21,784 bases of DNA from positions 1-21,784 of the IMG/VR virus record IMGVR_UViG_3300032289_002801; one strand, written 5' to 3'. Origin of the DNA: a virus. Both the position numbers and the translations under genes were made by a program. Below the pieces are notes generated by a model. That model searched no databases. It was not told the origin of the DNA and was given only the letters and a program-made list of their open reading frames with translations. This document shows, one piece after another, positions 7,695 to 13,742 of the stretch (the first letter of the stretch is position 1; every line of letters begins with the position of its first letter).

Positions 7695-7713
7695 GGCCCG
7701 GCAACGCCGGGCC
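7695..7713. terminator. Hairpin between convergent genes, probable bidirectional terminator
   Basis: A perfect 8-bp stem GGCCCGGC (7695-7702) / GCCGGGCC (7706-7713) with an AAC loop lies between the stop at 7652 (+) and the stop at 7728 (-). No T-tract is present, as is common for cyanobacterial 3' ends. The same stem core recurs at 13698-13733. Confidence 0.5.
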
Positions 7714-7727
7714 ACAAGGCCGCCGCC

Positions 7728-7943
7728 TCAGAGCACCGAGACGGTGCCGAGGCGCTTGGCGGCCAGCTTGCGGGCCAGCTGATGGGCCAGCTCAGCTGGC
7801 AGGAAACGCGGCTTCTTCACGGGCTTGCCGCGGCGGCCATAGAAGACCGTGACGCGCTCGGCAGCAGCGACCTTGAGCCCAGCCGGATAGCTGTGCAGCA
7901 CCAGCTGACGGATCGGACAGGCCAGAAGAGCAGAGGAGGCCAT
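7728..7943 (-). CDS. Small basic hypothetical protein
   Basis: The protein has 71 residues from ATG 7943 and reads leftward. It begins MASSALLACPIRQLVLHSYP, has a short strand-rich core VTVFYGRRGKPVKKPRFLP, and ends with a basic helix ELAHQLARKLAAKRLG. It is strongly cationic. An N-terminal extension to 7997 is open but has a composition unlike the rest. It is divergent from the HD hydrolase gene, with a 14-bp inverted repeat in the shared upstream region, an arrangement typical of a small regulator and its operator. No known DNA-binding family is recognised, so that role is speculation. Confidence 0.55.
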   Translation of the reverse strand: MASSALLACPIRQLVLHSYPAGLKVAAAERVTVFYGRRGKPVKKPRFLPAELAHQLARKLAAKRLGTVSVL

Positions 7944-7986
7944 GGGACGGAGGCGAGGAACACCTGCCCCATCGCCCCGGACGACA

Positions 7987-8037
7987 CGCCCTGGCAAGGG
8001 TCGGCGTAGCCGACTCGCGTCAGCCCTTGCCAGGGCG
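7987..8037. promoter_or_regulatory. 14-bp perfect inverted repeat in a divergent intergenic region
   Basis: CGCCCTGGCAAGGG (7987-8000) pairs perfectly with CCCTTGCCAGGGCG (8024-8037). The 23-base loop holds a smaller dyad TCGGC-GTA-GCCGA (8001-8013). A further 7-bp hairpin GCAGGGC-ACA-GCCCTGC follows at 8044-8060. The site lies in the 218-base gap between divergent starts at 7943 and 8162, so a terminator is unlikely. An operator for a dimeric regulator, or a structured leader RNA of the HD hydrolase gene, is more plausible. Confidence 0.5.
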
Positions 8038-8161
8038 GGGCGAGCAGGGCACAGCCCTGCGCTCCGGGGCAGTGCTGGTGATTCCTCGCCGACCCCATGG
8101 CCGGATGGCTGCCGGAGCCTGGTTGAGACAGCAGCCGCAACACCGGCTGTAGAACGTGGCG

Positions 8162-8836
8162 ATGACGGCTCCTGAGAACGCCCACAGCCAGCGCTACACC
8201 GATGCCCTGGGCTGGGCGGCTGAGCTGCACCGCGGTCAGCGGCGCAAGGGCAAGCCGGTTCCTTACATCGCCCACCTCATTGCCGTGAGTGCTCTGGTGT
8301 GGGAGGACGGCGGCAGCGAAAACCAGGCAATCGCGGGTCTGCTGCACGACGCCATCGAGGATGCGGGCCAGAGCCAGGCCTCGATTGCCGCACGCTTTGG
8401 CGCGGAGGTGGCCGCGATCGTGGTGGACTGCACCGACACCGCTGGCCCCGTGGAGCCCGGCGCCGAGAAGGAACCTTGGCTGCTGCGCAAGACCCGCTAC
8501 ATCGCCTCACTGGAGGACAAGCCGCAGACCTCTCTGCTGGTGACGGCAGCCGACAAGGCCCACAACGCCCGTGATCTGGTGCTCGATGCGCGCAGCAACC
8601 CCAATGACTGGGAGCGTTTCACGGCTGGGCTGGAAGGCAGTGCCTGGTACCTGCTGCGCGTGCAGCAGGCCCTGAGCCATCGCTTGCCGGAGAGTCGCTC
8701 CACCGCCCTGCTGGCAGAAGCGTTGCAGGAGCTGCTGAGCAGCGAGCCCTACCGGCGTCTGGTGCCCCATGGCATCGCGCCGGCGGTGTGGGCTGCCAGT
8801 TACCTGGAGCGGCCAGAGGCCCATCCCCAGCACTGA
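8162..8836 (+). CDS. RelA/SpoT-like HD-domain hydrolase (small alarmone hydrolase / MESH1 type)
   Basis: This 224-residue protein consists almost entirely of one HD domain of the RelA/SpoT hydrolase class. It shows the signature motifs in order: ELHRGQRRKGKPVPYIAHLI (21-40, with the metal-binding His), AIAGLLHDAIEDAG (HD 62-63 and ED 66-67), FGAEVAAIVVDCTD, and TAADKAHNARDL (Asp 131, Asn 135). No synthetase, TGS or ACT domain is present, so it should be hydrolase-only. Family members remove pyrophosphate from (p)ppGpp, or the 2'-phosphate from NADPH (MESH1). It is embedded in the phage head cluster, where it could lower host alarmone levels during particle production. ATG 8162 is preferred to GTG 8156. 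The upstream region is rich in dyads. Confidence 0.85.
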   Translation: MTAPENAHSQRYTDALGWAAELHRGQRRKGKPVPYIAHLIAVSALVWEDGGSENQAIAGLLHDAIEDAGQSQASIAARFGAEVAAIVVDCTDTAGPVEPGAEKEPWLLRKTRYIASLEDKPQTSLLVTAADKAHNARDLVLDARSNPNDWERFTAGLEGSAWYLLRVQQALSHRLPESRSTALLAEALQELLSSEPYRRLVPHGIAPAVWAASYLERPEAHPQH

Positions 8837-8865
8837 TTCACATCCCTCTGCATCAGCGCGGGAGG

Positions 8866-8883
8866 GAGCCGGTGGGACGGCTC
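8866..8883. terminator. Hairpin at convergent gene ends
   Basis: GAGCCG (8866-8871) / CGGCTC (8878-8883) with a 6-base loop lies between the HD hydrolase stop (8836) and the holin-like stop (8882-8884), partly overlapping the latter. A second, overlapping 6-bp dyad is TCCCTC (8843-8848) / GAGGGA (8862-8867). It is a modest candidate bidirectional terminator with no T-tract. Confidence 0.35.
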
Positions 8884-9139
8884 AGTCATCGGGATTGCGC
8901 CGCCGTGCACTCGCGATGCTGCCGCCACCAAGCAAGGCCAGGCTGGTGCCAACCGCCGTCTCAAAGGTCTGCTGCAGGTTCTCGGCGTAGCTGCTGCACA
9001 CCGGGCCAAGCCGCCGCTGCAGACCAAGCCAAAAGCAACCGCCAAGGCCAGCGGCATAGAGCGCGAACTGGGCGATGAACACCCCAGCCACCGCCCGCAA
9101 TAGGAAGCGCTCGCGATCAAACCCTTCACCACCGGCCAT
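8882..9139 (-). CDS. Holin-like two-TM membrane protein
   Basis: The protein has 85 residues from ATG 9139. It has a short charged N-terminus (EGFDRERFLLR), a hydrophobic segment at about 15-40 (AVAGVFIAQFALYAAGLGG), a polar loop (QRRLGPVCSSYAENLQQTFE), a second hydrophobic Gly/Ala/Leu segment at about 60-77 (TAVGTSLALLGGGSIASA), and a charged tail RRRNPDD. This topology and size fit a class II holin, which forms inner-membrane lesions that release or activate endolysin. The gene directly follows the C39-like peptidase gene on the same strand with a 19-base gap, as in a lysis cassette. No sequence family is recognised; the call rests on topology and neighbour. Confidence 0.6.
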   Translation of the reverse strand: MAGGEGFDRERFLLRAVAGVFIAQFALYAAGLGGCFWLGLQRRLGPVCSSYAENLQQTFETAVGTSLALLGGGSIASARRRNPDD

Positions 9140-9158
9140 GGTTCTGCTCCTCGGCGAC

Positions 9159-9905
9159 TCAGGGATGGCAGGTGAGCAGCCAGCCGGTGCCGGGGCCATC
9201 GGCCTGCCAGCGCGGCAGCCAGTTCTTCCAGCTGTAGTGCTGCCCTGCTCCATTGGTGTTGGCGGTGTAGCCGCCATGGACCAGGTCGGCCTCACCATTG
9301 GGGTCGTTGTGGATGGCAGCGGCCTCGGTGAAACCGATCACCACGCTCCAGTGACCGCCGCCGCTGGGGGCTGAGGCGGGGCCGTGGTGCAGCCAGCCCA
9401 CTGCCACTGGCCGCCCCAGATGGATCTGTTCCTCCAGCGTTGCGCGCTGGCCGTTGGTGGCGAAGTTGGCGGTCAGCCCCAGGGAGCGCAACGCCGCCAG
9501 CTGCGCTTCTGCCGAGGTGGTGTCGCCGTAGCGGGCACGGATGACGTTGTAGTCGTCGTCGCCTGAGACCTTGCCCCAGTAGCGGGCGAGCATGGCGCAG
9601 CTGCTGGAGAAGCATTCGCGGTAGCCCGTGCCTGAGGCGTTGTCGTTCTGGTTCTCCCAGGCCACCGGCAGCGGATTGGCATGGGCCGGGGCCGGCGGCG
9701 CCGAGGAGAAGGTCTGCCGCCAGGAGGCGGCTTCCGTCAGCAGTGCAGGGTCTGCAGCGATGACGGCCTGACGCAGCTGCTCGATGCCGTCCAGCTGCTG
9801 GGGCTGAGCCTTCCAGTTGTCCCAGAACTGACGCCAGCGCTCAGCGCTGAACGGGGCCTGGGCAGCAGGCGTGACGGCAGCCGGAGCGGGAGAGCTTGGA
9901 GACAT
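9159..9905 (-). CDS. C39-like (papain-fold) cysteine peptidase, putative endolysin
   Basis: This is a 248-residue protein from ATG 9905. Residues 1-80 are a Pro/Ala-rich and helical N-terminal part. The catalytic part starts with NQNDNASGTGYRECFSSSCA, which supplies the oxyanion Gln and the nucleophile Cys (C98, less likely C103). GRPVAVGWLHHG, GGGHWSVVIGF (catalytic H185) and IHNDPNGEADLV (Asp/Asn partner, 200-201) follow in the standard C39_2 order. Such domains act as murein or protein peptidases and occur in phage lysis and virion proteins. Lacking a signal peptide, it would need the adjacent holin-like protein to reach the wall. It is transcribed opposite to the head genes and diverges from the capsid gene, which suggests separate timing. 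Confidence 0.78.
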   Translation of the reverse strand: MSPSSPAPAAVTPAAQAPFSAERWRQFWDNWKAQPQQLDGIEQLRQAVIAADPALLTEAASWRQTFSSAPPAPAHANPLPVAWENQNDNASGTGYRECFSSSCAMLARYWGKVSGDDDYNVIRARYGDTTSAEAQLAALRSLGLTANFATNGQRATLEEQIHLGRPVAVGWLHHGPASAPSGGGHWSVVIGFTEAAAIHNDPNGEADLVHGGYTANTNGAGQHYSWKNWLPRWQADGPGTGWLLTCHP

Positions 9906-9984
9906 GGCAGCAGGGCAGTCCTCTGCTGTTGCCGCAGGGCTTCATCGCCAGCAGCAGCTGCTCGGCAATAGCCCCTGACATCAC

Positions 9985-9999
9985 TGGGGCCTGGCCCCA
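9985..9999. promoter_or_regulatory. Palindrome just upstream of the capsid gene
   Basis: TGGGGCC-T-GGCCCCA is a perfect 7+1+7 palindrome ending 8 bases before the major capsid ATG, in the 102-base gap between the divergent endolysin and capsid genes. It could be an operator for a dimeric regulator or a translational control element near the ribosome site. GC-rich palindromes arise by chance in such DNA, so confidence is low. Confidence 0.3.
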
Positions 10000-10007
10000 C
10001 CTGTGCC

Positions 10008-10937
10008 ATGGGCCTCACCCTGATCGAGGCAGCCAAATACGAGCACCGGCTTGAGCACCTCGCTGTGCTCAAGACCTTCTCGGAGGGCGAACTGCTCGCC
10101 CGGCTGCCGTTCATGAACATCGCCGGCAGCGGCCTCTTCTATTCCGCCGAGCAGGAACTGCCCTCGGTGGGCTTCCGCGCCGTCAACGAGGGCTACACCC
10201 AGAGCTACGGCGTGGTGGACCAGCGCGCAGAAGCGGTGCACCTCTTTGGCGGTGACGTGGATGTGGACCGCTCGATCGTGGACCTGATGGGCCCTGAAGC
10301 CCGCGCCAGCCAGATCGAGATGAAGGTGCGCTCGATGCGGTTGACGCTGGAGGCGACCGTGATCAACGGCGACACCGCCAGTAATCCCCGCGCCTTTGAC
10401 GGCTTGAGCAAGCGGCTGCCGCCCGGCAACCCGATGGCGATCAACAACGCAGCCGGCGCTATCCCCGGTGCACCGCTGAACTTCGATCGGCTCGATGAGC
10501 TGATCGATTCGGTGAATGCCTACGGCGGCAGCAAGGTGCTGGTGATGAGCAAGGCGATGCGCCGCCAGCTCAATGCCCTCGCCCGCGCCTCCATCGGCGG
10601 CGGCGTCTACCAGACCAGCACCAACTCCTACGGGATGACGGTGCACCGCTACCAGGACTGCGACATCCTCACCGTCGACCGCGATGCCCAGGGCGTCGAG
10701 GTGATGGGCTACGACGAAGCGGGCGGCACCAGCTCGATCTACTGCTGCACCTTTGGCGATCAGGGCGTTACCGGCCTGCAGGGCCCGTTCCAGGGCCGCT
10801 ACGGCATCTCGGTGCGGGACCTGGGCGAGGTGCCCGATGCCCCGGTGTTCCGCACCCGGGTGGATTGGTACGTGGGCTTTGCCGTGCTGCAGCCCCGCGC
10901 CGCCGGCCGTCTGTTCAACATCACCCCCGCTGCCTGA
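10008..10937 (+). CDS. Major capsid protein, HK97-fold type
   Basis: This 309-residue protein is the likely shell protein. It begins with a helical arm (LIEAAKYEHRLEHLAVLKTF), then GELLARLPFMNIAGSGLFY and an extended-loop-like segment with VDQRAEAVHLFGGDVDVDR. An alpha-helical spine follows (EARASQIEMKVRSMRLTLEATVI), then NGDTASNPRAFDGL, a pattern shared by many HK97-fold capsid proteins ('fingGd.a..p..FdGl'). The A-domain includes LDELIDSVNAYGGSKVLVMSKAMRRQLNAL, and the C-terminal part includes GYDEAGGTSSIYCCTFG. No separate protease or delta domain is visible. Being a shell protein with an intact frame, it supports a functional particle. It is followed after one codon by the decoration-like gene. 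Confidence 0.85.
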   Translation: MGLTLIEAAKYEHRLEHLAVLKTFSEGELLARLPFMNIAGSGLFYSAEQELPSVGFRAVNEGYTQSYGVVDQRAEAVHLFGGDVDVDRSIVDLMGPEARASQIEMKVRSMRLTLEATVINGDTASNPRAFDGLSKRLPPGNPMAINNAAGAIPGAPLNFDRLDELIDSVNAYGGSKVLVMSKAMRRQLNALARASIGGGVYQTSTNSYGMTVHRYQDCDILTVDRDAQGVEVMGYDEAGGTSSIYCCTFGDQGVTGLQGPFQGRYGISVRDLGEVPDAPVFRTRVDWYVGFAVLQPRAAGRLFNITPAA

Positions 10938-10940
10938 ACC

Positions 10941-11378
10941 ATGGCCACGCGCAACGGCAACCCCTTGATCGATGCGGAGACCACCCTGGTGGGCTGGACG
11001 AACCGCAGCGCCATCCGCAACAGCGAGCACACCTTCCTCTCCGGTGAGGAGGTGCTGCTCAACACCAAGCTCGATGCGGCCTCCCGCTTCTCGCTGGTGG
11101 CCTCCCATCCCGGCGCGCCCGCCGCAGTGGAGGTGGAGCTGCTGCTGGCACCGGTGCTGCGCGATGGCACCACCGGCAGCTGGATTAGTGCTGTCCGCGT
11201 TGCCCTACCGGCAGAAGGCGGCCGGGTGGAGGCATTTCTTTCCGGCCATGACATCCAGATCACACCGGCGGATCTGCCCAACCTCGATCTGCCGGCGGTG
11301 TGTTTCGCCAAGGCGCTCGTGACCCCGACCACACCGGCGGGCATGCACGTGGGCCTGACGGCCACCATCGCGGCCTGA
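10941..11378 (+). CDS. Small beta-rich virion protein, possible capsid decoration
   Basis: The protein has 145 residues and begins 3 bases after the capsid stop. It is rich in beta-forming residues: RFSLVASHPGAPAAVEVELL, SAVRVALPAEGGRVEAFLSG, FAKALVTPTTPAGMHVGLTA. It has no membrane segment and no known family. A small beta protein immediately after the major capsid gene is a common place for decoration or head-stabilising proteins, so that is the best guess. Its frame is the same as that of the capsid gene, with only one codon between the TGA and the ATG. Confidence 0.65.
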   Translation: MATRNGNPLIDAETTLVGWTNRSAIRNSEHTFLSGEEVLLNTKLDAASRFSLVASHPGAPAAVEVELLLAPVLRDGTTGSWISAVRVALPAEGGRVEAFLSGHDIQITPADLPNLDLPAVCFAKALVTPTTPAGMHVGLTATIAA

Positions 11379-11382
11379 GCCC

Positions 11383-11805
11383 ATGGCCCGCAAACGCTCC
11401 ACCAGCCCCGCAGAGGAACCGGCAGCCGAGCTGCTGCCGGCGCAGCCCACCGCGATCGAGGTGCCAACCGCCACGGCGACCCGTCACGACCTGGTGGATC
11501 CCACCGTTCCGGCCGGCCTGGTGAGGATCAGTGACGGCAGCCAGGAGCGCTTCATCTGGCCGGTGCACCTGAGCGGCTGGCAGCAGCAGGGTTGGACCCT
11601 GATCGCCGCCGCCACCGGCGTTCAGATCACGCCGCAGCCAACAGCGCCTCCAGCAGTGATCGAGGTGCCGCTGGCAGAAGAGACGCCAGAGCCGAGCTCA
11701 TCCGAACCCATGCCAGCCAGCACTGCGGCTGGGGGAGCTGCTAGTTGGGAGCTGGAGAGCAGTGCCACAGGCGAGGCGCTGCTGCTCGACGACCCGCTGC
11801 TGTGA
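11383..11805 (+). CDS. Hypothetical virion protein with a WQQQGW module
   Basis: This protein has 140 residues from ATG 11383. The N-terminal 40 residues are Ala/Pro/Glu-rich. A compact central module (about 42-80) contains LVRISDGSQERFIWPVHLSG then WQQQGWTLIAAATG. The C-terminal part is again low-complexity (Pro/Ser/Glu). The central module resembles one near the start of the next ORF (SVWVPPVEVTRWEQQGYRRA). The TGA stop (11803-11805) is followed at once, in the same frame, by the next open frame, so the two could be one gene split by a stop, a programmed read-through pair, or a duplication. The function is unknown. Confidence 0.6.
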   Translation: MARKRSTSPAEEPAAELLPAQPTAIEVPTATATRHDLVDPTVPAGLVRISDGSQERFIWPVHLSGWQQQGWTLIAAATGVQITPQPTAPPAVIEVPLAEETPEPSSSEPMPASTAAGGAASWELESSATGEALLLDDPLL

Positions 11806-11808
11806 TTG

Positions 11809-12597
11809 GTGATCGCTCCCGTGCGCTCCCTCCTGCCATCCCAAGCGAGCAGCTCGGCAGCCAGTCCGCAGCTGATTCGTCTTCTGCCGCCCCTGGGCTG
11901 CCCGGGCGAGAGCGTGTGGGTGCCTCCCGTGGAGGTGACCCGCTGGGAGCAGCAGGGCTACCGCCGCGCTCCCATACCCGCAGCACCGCTGGAGCTGGCC
12001 TGGCTGCCGGCTGCAGCGGTGCTGCAGGACCCGGCCAACAGCACCGCGGTTCAGCTGCTGCTCCTCGCACGGCAACCGCTGCCAACAGCCCTGACGATTG
12101 ATTGGGGCGACGGCAGCGTTGAGACCTGGCCCTGGCCGGCTGGCGACGGCAGCCCGCGGCTGCGCCATGCCTACGCCTGCGCCCAGGACTGGCAGGTTTC
12201 GGCAGAACTGAGCGGCAGCGGCATCAGCGCCGAGCTGGCGGTGCATCTGCTGGGCTGCCCGATCTGGCCGCCACCGCAACCCCTACCGCCGGGGGCGATT
12301 CAACCGCTGATCCCCGGCAGTGGCCTGCTGGGCCAACCCTTTGATGGCCGGCGCCGCGAGCAGTGGCAGCTGCAGCCCTGGAGTGGCGGCACCAGCAGCG
12401 GCGGCGTACCCGCCAGCGATGGCTCCAGCACCCGCTTCCTGCGAGCCGACGGCCTCTGGGCCACCCCGCCGGGCAGTGGCGGCGGCACCCGCTGGTGGAG
12501 CGGCGAGGGGCCACCCGGCCTGCTGCCTGATGCCCAAGCGGGCGACTTCTATCTCGACACCCGCAGCGGTGCTCTCTACCAACTGGAGCTGAGCTGA
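11809..12597 (+). CDS. Virion protein with PKD-like segment and fibre-type C-terminus
   Basis: The protein has about 263 residues. Starts are uncertain: TTG 11806, GTG 11809 or GTG 11821, with no ATG, directly after the TGA of the preceding ORF and in its frame. The N-terminal module VWVPPVEVTRWEQQGYRRA echoes one in the preceding ORF. Residues about 95-130 look like a PKD/Ig-like fold (ALTIDWGDGSVETWPW ... RLRHAYACA), common in phage tail and adhesin proteins. The end has a Gly/Ser-rich linker and GPPGLLPDAQAGDFYLDTRS, a collagen/fibre-type C-terminal motif also found in the fibre at 13137. It is probably a surface-exposed adsorption or baseplate component. It overlaps the next gene by one base. 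Confidence 0.65.
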   Translation: MIAPVRSLLPSQASSSAASPQLIRLLPPLGCPGESVWVPPVEVTRWEQQGYRRAPIPAAPLELAWLPAAAVLQDPANSTAVQLLLLARQPLPTALTIDWGDGSVETWPWPAGDGSPRLRHAYACAQDWQVSAELSGSGISAELAVHLLGCPIWPPPQPLPPGAIQPLIPGSGLLGQPFDGRRREQWQLQPWSGGTSSGGVPASDGSSTRFLRADGLWATPPGSGGGTRWWSGEGPPGLLPDAQAGDFYLDTRSGALYQLELS

Positions 12598-13064
12598 TGC
12601 CCTGGACACGCAGCACCAACCTCAAGGGCCCGTCGATGCTGCGGGTGGCGCGGCTACCGGCGGCGCTGAGCACTACCTCCAACACCAGCTGGCTCAGCCT
12701 GTTCAGCACACCGCTGGCGGCGCAACAGGTGCTCTCCTTCTCGGCGGAGCTCTACTTCTCCAGCGGCGCCAACAACACCGGCCTGGTGACCACCCTCTCC
12801 GGCCCCGCCACACCGCAGGCGGTGATCCACAACTTGGTAACCGGTGAATCGCTCACCAGCTTTCGCAACCTCACCGCCAGCAGCTACGACACGCCCCTGA
12901 TCGGCACCACCTCCGCCGGAAGTTCGGTGCTCAGGGCCCAGGTGAGCGGCACGGTGGAGAACGGCGCCAATGCCGGCACCCTCAGCCTGCGTTTCCGCTC
13001 AGAAGTGGCCGGCACAGCGGTGACGGTGCTGCGCGGCTCCTGGTGGCAGGTGCTGCAGCACTGA
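12597..13064 (+). CDS. Hypothetical beta-rich virion protein
   Basis: The protein has 155 residues, with its ATG overlapping the previous stop by one base (TGATG). It is Ser/Thr/Ala-rich and beta-rich: VLSFSAELYFSSGANNTGLV, SLTSFRNLTASSYDTPLIG, GSSVLRAQVSGTVENGANAG, TAVTVLRGSWWQVLQH. The composition resembles phage fibre or neck-appendage beta proteins. The family is not recognised. Its location between a PKD-like protein and the collagen-like fibre suggests that all three form one adsorption structure. Confidence 0.65.
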   Translation: MPWTRSTNLKGPSMLRVARLPAALSTTSNTSWLSLFSTPLAAQQVLSFSAELYFSSGANNTGLVTTLSGPATPQAVIHNLVTGESLTSFRNLTASSYDTPLIGTTSAGSSVLRAQVSGTVENGANAGTLSLRFRSEVAGTAVTVLRGSWWQVLQH

Positions 13065-13136
13065 GCCGGGCTCAGACGCGCGCAACAACGGCAATAGGGG
13101 GTGTGCTCTCGCCGGCCACAGGGCCGTTGCTCTTCC

Positions 13137-13697
13137 ATGGCCTGGATTCCCTCCGGTTCGCTCAAGGGCCCGCAAGGGGATCCCGGCCCGCAGGGACCTC
13201 AGGGGGTACAGGGCCAACCCGGTGCCGATGGCGCCCAGGGCGCTCAAGGCCCACAGGGACCAGCGGGGATGCAGGGCGTTGCTGGGCCAGAAGGACCGCA
13301 GGGCCAGCAGGGCATCCAGGGTGCTCCGGGCCTGGGCATCACCTTCAAGGGGCATGTGGCCACCGTGGCGGACCTGCCCGCCGATGCAGTCCAGGGCGAT
13401 GCCTACATCGTGCAGGCGGATGACTCCTTCCGCGTCTGGGACGCCACCAGCAGCGCCTGGGTGGATGGGGGTTCGATCCAGGGACCCCAAGGCATCGCCG
13501 GCCCGCAGGGACCGCAAGGCCTGCAGGGAGAGCCCGGCCCCCAGGGGCAGCAGGGGGTGGAGGGTCCTGCCGGGCCCCAGGGCAACCGCGGCACCGGCTG
13601 GTTCACCGGCAGTGGAGCACCCACAACCGTGCCCGGATCTGTGCCGGGTGATCTGTATCTGGATCAAACCAGCGGTGATGTGTACGTGCTGAGCTGA
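13137..13697 (+). CDS. Collagen-like fibre protein
   Basis: This 186-residue protein contains two blocks of Gly-X-Y triplets. The first, of about 18 (GPQGDPGPQGPQGVQG..., residues about 11-65), and the second, of about 13 (GPQGIAGPQGPQGLQGEPGP...), are separated by a globular module FKGHVATVADLPADAVQGDA / YIVQADDSFRVWD. It ends with GSVPGDLYLDQTSGDVYVLS. This repeat-module-repeat design is known from phage tail fibres and bacterial exosporium-like proteins, forming trimeric rods. The C-terminus matches the style of the end of the protein at 11809. ATG 13137 is chosen because the peptide then starts directly before the repeats. It is the last gene of the + strand structural run. Confidence 0.85.
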   Translation: MAWIPSGSLKGPQGDPGPQGPQGVQGQPGADGAQGAQGPQGPAGMQGVAGPEGPQGQQGIQGAPGLGITFKGHVATVADLPADAVQGDAYIVQADDSFRVWDATSSAWVDGGSIQGPQGIAGPQGPQGLQGEPGPQGQQGVEGPAGPQGNRGTGWFTGSGAPTTVPGSVPGDLYLDQTSGDVYVLS

Positions 13698-13733
13698 GGC
13701 CCGGCGGGCGTGATCAGCACGCAGCGCCGGGCC
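13698..13733. terminator. Strong two-part hairpin at the end of the structural operon
   Basis: GGCCCGGCG (13698-13706) pairs with CGCCGGGCC (13725-13733), and inside it GCGTG (13708-13712) pairs with CACGC (13718-13722) around ATCAG. It begins immediately after the fibre stop (13695-13697) and lies 9 bases from the convergent minus-strand stop at 13743. It very probably terminates both transcripts, although no T-tract is seen. It shares the GGCCCGGC core with the hairpin at 7695. Confidence 0.65.
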
Positions 13734-13742
13734 GTGATGCGC

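Noticed and set aside
9981-11108. Long open frame (375 codons) antisense to the capsid gene
   Set aside because: His/Ala/Val/Gly-rich composition without motifs, and fully overlapping a convincing capsid gene; long antisense frames are expected at this GC content.
13468-13482. GGTTCGATCC, resembling the T-arm of a tRNA
   Set aside because: It lies inside the collagen-like gene, and no acceptor, D or anticodon arm can be built around it.
13150-13600. Short-period DNA repetition that could suggest a tandem repeat or CRISPR array
   Set aside because: The 9-base periodicity is explained by Gly-X-Y codons; there are no constant repeats with unique spacers.
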